Below, piece by piece: positions 5,596-8,913 of a DNA stretch of 8,913 bases. The number at the start of each line of letters is the position of its first letter. Within the stretch, counting starts at the first letter, position 1. The notes beneath the pieces are model-generated. The model did not search any database. It worked only from the letters and a program-made list of their open reading frames with translations, and was not told where the DNA came from. Source of the DNA: an uncultured Chloroflexota bacterium (GTDB lineage Bacteria > Chloroflexota > Dehalococcoidia > SAR202 > UBA11138); NCBI GenBank assembly GCA_913046025.1, contig CAJWRP010000062.1, positions 1-8,913 on the forward strand, given 5' to 3'. The position numbers and the translations under genes are program-made.

Positions 5596-6585
5596 TTAGC
5601 CTACGATAACGTCCTTGGCCCAGTCACGGTTGTCCATATACCAGTCCACAGAGCGTTTGAGGCCTTCCTCAAGAGGTATTTGAGGTGCCCACTCCAGAAG
5701 GTCTCTGGCCTTATCTATGTTAGCCCAGGTGGCGCGAACATCCGCCTTGTGCATGGGCTTGTGGCCTATCTCAGCCTTCTTCTCCACCATGTCCTCGATC
5801 ATGTTGATGACGTCCATTAAGACTGCTGGCTTGTCGTTGCCCAGATTGATTATCTCGTAGCCAACAGGCCTGGTGGCAGCGATGGTCCCCTTTGCGATGT
5901 CATCAACGAAGGTGAAGTCCCGGGTCTGCTGGCCGTCACCGAATACCGTGAAGGGAATGCCCTCCGCGATGGCCCGTATGAATATGAATATGCTCATGTC
6001 GGGTCGTCCGGCGGGACCGTACACGGTGAAATACCGCAGCACTGTGGCGTCGATATCATGCAGGTGGTGGTAGGTGTAGACCATTGCCTCCGCGGCCTTC
6101 TTGGATGCGGCGTAAGGCGATAGCGGATTGCTGGTGTTGGCGTCTTCTGTGAATGGCATCGGTGTGTTATCGCCGTATGCGCTAGACGTGGATGACAAGA
6201 TGAACTTCTTCACACCGAAGTCTTTGCATAACTCAAGAAGGTTGAGGGTGCCGAGAGTGTTGGCCTCGTAATAAATCCAGGGATTCTCCACGCTGGGACG
6301 AACGCCCGCCCGCGCTCCCATGTTGATTACAGACGCGAAGGGAGGATTGCTATTTGAGGCATAACTCACGAAAAGCGACCTCATGGAGCCCAGGTCTGAC
6401 AGGTCGCGATGGTAATAGTGGAAGTTTGGCCTCGATTCCAACTCAGCCATGCGCCAATGCTTCAGGCGAATGTCGTATGCGTCGTTCATGTTGTCTACGC
6501 CAACGACCGTCTCACCGCTGTCCGTCAGCATGCGGCACACGTTGGAGCCTATGAATCCTGCACAACCCGTAACCAACGTCGTCAA
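5596..6585 (-). CDS. NAD-dependent epimerase, UDP-glucuronate 4-epimerase-like (extended SDR)
   Basis: Extended short-chain dehydrogenase/reductase that interconverts nucleotide sugars at C4 using bound NAD, probably UDP-glucuronate to UDP-galacturonate for surface polysaccharide. The 329 residues carry the Rossmann motif GCAGFIG (7-13), D31 for the adenosine ribose, SSTSSAYG (131-138), and the catalytic pair Y158/K162 in SPYAASK. ARAGVRPSVENP (91-102) and LRYFTVYGPAGRPDM (183-197) are the segments that distinguish UDP-glucuronate epimerases from GalE and dTDP-glucose dehydratases; this subfamily call is by recognition only. The start is TTG 6585, giving the standard MTTLVTGCAGFIGS; GGAGG lies ten bases upstream (6600-6596), slightly far. 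It is a separate unit from the CoA transferase, which ends in a terminator upstream. No other sugar-nucleotide gene is nearby. Confidence 0.93.
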   Translation of the reverse strand: MTTLVTGCAGFIGSNVCRMLTDSGETVVGVDNMNDAYDIRLKHWRMAELESRPNFHYYHRDLSDLGSMRSLFVSYASNSNPPFASVINMGARAGVRPSVENPWIYYEANTLGTLNLLELCKDFGVKKFILSSTSSAYGDNTPMPFTEDANTSNPLSPYAASKKAAEAMVYTYHHLHDIDATVLRYFTVYGPAGRPDMSIFIFIRAIAEGIPFTVFGDGQQTRDFTFVDDIAKGTIAATRPVGYEIINLGNDKPAVLMDVINMIEDMVEKKAEIGHKPMHKADVRATWANIDKARDLLEWAPQIPLEEGLKRSVDWYMDNRDWAKDVIVG

Positions 6586-6627
6586 AGGGTCTTTTCCTCC
6601 GATAATCTTATAACCTTCTCCGAAAAA

Positions 6628-6639
6628 GCCAAAAATGGC
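6628..6639 (-). other. Small hairpin followed by T5 in the epimerase leader
   Basis: On the minus strand GCCA-TTTT-TGGC (6639-6628) is followed at once by TTTTT (6627-6623), a miniature terminator shape about 40 bases before the TTG start. A 4-bp stem is weak; a minor attenuator or a chance feature. Confidence 0.25.
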
Positions 6640-6648
6640 ATTTGTTTC

Positions 6649-6677
6649 AGGCTATGGGAGATCCTTGGCTCTGTCAA
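6649..6677 (-). promoter_or_regulatory. Possible promoter of the epimerase
   Basis: A perfect -35 TTGACA (6677-6672) on the minus strand is followed after 17 bases by TAGCCT (6654-6649), a poor -10 (3/6). It sits between the CoA transferase terminator and the epimerase start, where a promoter is needed. An alternative -10-like TATAAG lies close to the start at about 6612-6607. Confidence 0.4.
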
Positions 6678-6732
6678 CGACCTAAACGGCGATGTTCGGG
6701 TCGATCACGGGCATAGAGGGCGTGTTTAGGAG

Positions 6733-6769
6733 ATAAGAAAAGCCCCGGCGTTGGTGGACAACCCGGAGC
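6733..6769 (-). terminator. Intrinsic terminator of the CoA transferase gene
   Basis: On the minus strand GCTCCGG (6769-6763) pairs with CCGGGGC (6748-6742), and inside it GTTG pairs with CAAC around a five-base loop, with one bulged G. The 11-bp stem, mostly GC with one G-U pair, is followed by TTTTCTTAT (6741-6733). It lies 112 bases past the CoA transferase stop and separates that gene from the epimerase. Confidence 0.85.
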
Positions 6770-6880
6770 GTGGCCAATCTGCGTAAACAGGTATGACCCT
6801 TACATCATAGCAAACAGGAGACTGACGTTTCCATATAAGCGGCGAATAGATCCTCTTGACCTCGTCGAAAAACACAGGCC

Positions 6881-8131
6881 CTAAAGAATCACGCCTCTCT
6901 CCTGTAACCCAGAAATAGCGTCCCAGCCGAAACCCATCTCCAGAAGAATCTCTTCTGTGTGCTGGCCTAGCTCAGGGGCTACGGTGCGGATATTGTGGGG
7001 TGTCTCGCTATATCGCAGGGGGTGGTCGGCCAGCTTGATCGGCCCCAGCGTCGGGTGGTCTACGTCGGCGATGTAGCCGTTGGCGACGACCTGGACGTCG
7101 TCCTTGAGCTCCATGAGCCGCTGCACTGGCGAGAAGATGAAGTCTCCCGAACTAGCCAGGATTTCTGCCCACTGGACATATGGCTTCTCCGCGAATCTCT
7201 TGTCTAGAATGGCGATCAGTTCTCCACGATTCTCACCTCTGGCGTCCATATCGTGAAACTTCGGTTCGTCAATTAGTTCCTCAATACCCAGCGCCAAAGC
7301 GAAGTCGGTCCAGTAGCGATCTGCCTGGAAATTCGCCAGCATGATCCACCTGTCGTCTTTGCATTTGTAGTAGTTGGCCAATGGATTGAACGCGGCGTCT
7401 CTTGGCGAGTGGTAGCTGTTGTTGATCTCCGATGGCGGACGGTCCTGTGTAAGCAGGCCCATGCCGACGGCTAGACCCTGCAGCCAGATGGCACTACCCA
7501 GGTGAGATGCCTCCACCAGTTGGCCAATGCCGTGGATGGACCGCGCCATCAGCGCCGCCAGAATGCCCCAGCCCAGCGTGATTCCGCCAATCTGGTCGCC
7601 AATGACGCCCTGCACCGGGTACGGGTCTGCGTCCTCGGGGCCTGTGGCGTACATGAGACCACTACGCGCTTGGGCAGCTGAGTCCAGGGCAGGCATGTCG
7701 GAATCGGGACCCTTTGGGCCGTAGCCGGATCCCGACGCATAGATCAGCTTGGGATTGATCTCTTTCAGAATCTCGTAGGAAAGGCCCAGACGCTCCGCCA
7801 CGCCTTTGCGAAAATTTTGTACGAACACGTCAGCGTCCTTGATCATCTCCAGGACGACAGCGACGCCCTCAGGCTTTTTGAGATCAAGAGCGATGGAGCG
7901 CTTGTTGCGTTGGATTGCTTCGAAATAGGAGGTACGGCCACCGGGCAGACTGCGGTCGACGCCACCCGCGCGGAAGACGGTGCGTCCGGGGTCGCCGTCC
8001 AACGATTCGATCTTGATTACGTCTGCGCCAAGGTCGCCCAACATTGTGGATGCAATGGGCCCGAACTGCCATATTGTCCAGTCGACGACCTTGATGCCCT
8101 GTAGGGCTGCTGGTTTGTCCTCAGTAGTCAT
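6881..8131 (-). CDS. Class III CoA transferase (CaiB/BaiF family)
   Basis: Moves CoA between two carboxylic acids by way of aspartyl-thioester intermediates; relatives include formyl-CoA, carnitine and succinyl-CoA:acid transferases. The 416 residues fit the family (~400). Seen are LQGIKVVDWT (10-19), LGDLGADVIKIE (31-42), RNKRSIALDLKKPEG (75-89), DVFVQNFRKGVAERLGLSYE (101-120), NPKLIYASGSGYGPKG (126-141) and the catalytic Asp, likely D150 in PALDSAAQARSG. The acid substrate cannot be read from the sequence. The frame is open 30 codons upstream to TTG 8221, but that TTG is the first half of the -35 TTGACA and the extension contains the promoter. ATG 8131, with AAGGGAT four bases upstream, is the start. 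It ends in its own terminator and is divergent from a haloacid-dehalogenase-like gene. Confidence 0.95.
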   Translation of the reverse strand: MTTEDKPAALQGIKVVDWTIWQFGPIASTMLGDLGADVIKIESLDGDPGRTVFRAGGVDRSLPGGRTSYFEAIQRNKRSIALDLKKPEGVAVVLEMIKDADVFVQNFRKGVAERLGLSYEILKEINPKLIYASGSGYGPKGPDSDMPALDSAAQARSGLMYATGPEDADPYPVQGVIGDQIGGITLGWGILAALMARSIHGIGQLVEASHLGSAIWLQGLAVGMGLLTQDRPPSEINNSYHSPRDAAFNPLANYYKCKDDRWIMLANFQADRYWTDFALALGIEELIDEPKFHDMDARGENRGELIAILDKRFAEKPYVQWAEILASSGDFIFSPVQRLMELKDDVQVVANGYIADVDHPTLGPIKLADHPLRYSETPHNIRTVAPELGQHTEEILLEMGFGWDAISGLQERGVIL

Positions 8132-8192
8132 TGTTATCCCTTGAGATTGATCTTGGTTGCAGTGGTTTGTGAACGCCTGCATCGGCAATCGG

Positions 8193-8221
8193 AGTCTAGG
8201 CGCAGTATTGTGGTATGTCAA
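8193..8221 (-). promoter_or_regulatory. Promoter of the CoA transferase
   Basis: On the minus strand consensus TTGACA (8221-8216), a 17-base spacer and TAGACT (8198-8193, 4/6). The predicted start is near 8186, leaving a leader of about 55 bases. It rules out the longer reading frame of the gene. Confidence 0.7.
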
Positions 8222-8244
8222 GAAATTCTTTTCGTAGCGGTTGG

Positions 8245-8252
8245 CTAATTAG
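8245..8252. promoter_or_regulatory. Candidate operator palindrome between divergent promoters
   Basis: CTAATTAG is a perfect 8-base palindrome centred at 8248.5, midway between the outer edges of the two -35 boxes (8221 and 8277). The position suits a regulator controlling both directions, but eight bases are short and no regulator gene is in view. Confidence 0.25.
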
Positions 8253-8276
8253 GCGCATCATGTTGGGCCGTTTTAC

Positions 8277-8304
8277 TTGACAGTACAGCCCTTAAAGATA
8301 CAAT
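8277..8304 (+). promoter_or_regulatory. Promoter of the haloacid-dehalogenase-like gene
   Basis: Consensus TTGACA (8277-8282), a 16-base spacer and TACAAT (8299-8304, 5/6). This is the best promoter in the window. The predicted start is near 8311, giving a leader of about 60 bases. Confidence 0.75.
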
Positions 8305-8327
8305 TGCCAGTGAGCAAAAAGGGCAAA

Positions 8328-8355
8328 TTCAAGTGTAGACCTGGGAACGCTTGAA
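8328..8355 (+). other. Leader hairpin next to the ribosome binding site
   Basis: TTCAAGTG (8328-8335) can pair with CGCTTGAA (8348-8355) over eight base pairs, one of them G-U, around a 12-base loop. It ends at the first base of AGGGGAG (8355-8361), the Shine-Dalgarno sequence of the gene at 8370. It could influence translation; unproven. Confidence 0.3.
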
Positions 8356-8369
8356 GGGGAGTGGTTGGT

Positions 8370-8913
8370 ATGTCTCTGGCGGATGTGAAGGCTTTGACCT
8401 TTGATGTATTTGGCACAGTAGTTGATTCCCGTGGCTCGATCATTCGAGAGGGCCAGGCGATAAGCGAAAGCAAAGGCCTGAGCATCGACTGGGAAGACCT
8501 GTTCGACAGGTGGAGACCAGCGTATGGGAAGAGAGTACAGCAGGTCAGCAGTGGTGAACTACCTTGGGCCAATCTGGACGTCCTGCATCTTGCTGCGCTG
8601 GAGGAGGTGCTGGTAGACCTTGGCATCACCGAGTTGAATGAACACGACAAACATGTGCTCAACATGGCATGGTATCGCCTTACACCCTGGCCCGATTCCA
8701 TACCCGGCCTGACCCGTCTTCGAAAACTGTTTATTTTGGCGACGCTTTCCAACGGCCATTTTGCGTTGCTGACCAATATGGCGAAACACTCCGACATTCC
8801 CTGGGACTGCATATTGGCGCCGGATATCCTTGGCAACCACTACAAGCCCGAACCGGAAGTCTATCAGGGCGCAGCGAGGCTTCTGGACCTGGACATCGGC
8901 GAGGTGATGATGG
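8370..8913 (+). CDS. Haloacid dehalogenase type II-like protein (HAD superfamily), cut by right edge
   Basis: The first 181 codons are visible and the frame is open at base 8913. Start ATG 8370 follows AGGGGAG at an eight-base spacing. Motif I is LTFDVFGTVVDSRGS (9-23) with nucleophile D12; the DxFGTVxD form is typical of type II (L-2-haloacid) dehalogenases and their many uncharacterised relatives. A helical cap follows (about 25-105), then WYRLTPWPDSIPGL (101-114), motif II S127-N128-G129 in ATLSNGH, IPWDCILA (143-150) and motif III K159 in HYKPEPEVY. The acidic motif IV would begin just past the edge. True family members remove halogen from 2-haloacids through an aspartyl ester; many relatives have other or unknown substrates, so activity is not assured. 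It is divergent from the CoA transferase. Confidence 0.92.
   Translation, partial: MSLADVKALTFDVFGTVVDSRGSIIREGQAISESKGLSIDWEDLFDRWRPAYGKRVQQVSSGELPWANLDVLHLAALEEVLVDLGITELNEHDKHVLNMAWYRLTPWPDSIPGLTRLRKLFILATLSNGHFALLTNMAKHSDIPWDCILAPDILGNHYKPEPEVYQGAARLLDLDIGEVMM

Noticed and set aside
3868..6866. 10-base identity TGACCTCGTC at 3868-3877 and 6857-6866
   Set aside because: Short, single pair, in unrelated contexts; no further similarity around it.
6727..6878. Small GTG-started frame after the CoA transferase stop
   Set aside because: It reads through the intrinsic terminator and has no ribosome binding site.
8132..8221. N-terminal 30-codon extension of the CoA transferase frame
   Set aside because: Its TTG start is the -35 box TTGACA itself, and the stretch contains the promoter and leader.
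8273..8840. Two long minus-strand frames opposite the right-edge gene
   Set aside because: They are antisense shadows of the haloacid-dehalogenase-like gene, whose plus-strand frame has clear family motifs and a promoter.

Overview
The window looks like chromosomal DNA of an uncultured, mid-GC bacterium. The combination of a P1-family peptidase, a CaiB/BaiF-type CoA transferase, a type II haloacid-dehalogenase-like protein and a DUF2520 protein next to panB/panC would suit a Chloroflexota (SAR202/Dehalococcoidia-like) genome. That assignment is an inference from gene content only; no rRNA or other marker gene is present.

Left part (1-4016, minus strand): one transcription unit read from right to left. 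A well-formed sigma70-type promoter (TTGAAT, 17-nt spacer, TATGAT with a TG extension) at 3988-4016 is followed by a 33-residue single-helix small ORF, a P1/S58 N-terminal-nucleophile aminopeptidase, a Rossmann/DUF2520 protein that is a candidate ketopantoate reductase (PanG-like), panB, panC, and the first 80 codons of an unrecognised gene that runs off the left edge. The genes are packed tightly: the small ORF's stop lies in the peptidase's ribosome binding site, and there are an 8-bp overlap, gaps of 43 and 12 bp, and a 4-bp ATGA overlap. PanB, a reductase and PanC together make pantothenate from ketoisovalerate and beta-alanine. No panD is visible. The leading peptidase belongs to a family whose characterised members release N-terminal beta-alanine from peptides, so a beta-alanine supply role is the most interesting hypothesis here.

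Middle (4085-5595): on the plus strand, a HAD-family phosphatase starting at TTG, then a methyltransferase-like ORF that lacks the SAM-binding N-terminal part and is probably a remnant. A 212-bp non-coding gap with two short palindromes follows.

Right part (5596-8913): on the minus strand, a UDP-glucuronate 4-epimerase-like SDR (TTG start), and upstream of it a class III CoA transferase that ends in a strong intrinsic terminator at 6733-6769, so the two are separate units. A divergent promoter pair at 8193-8304, with a small palindrome exactly between the two -35 boxes, drives the CoA transferase leftward and a type II haloacid-dehalogenase-like gene rightward. The latter is cut by the right edge. 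No RNA genes, CRISPR arrays, insertion sequences or clear prophage signs were seen.
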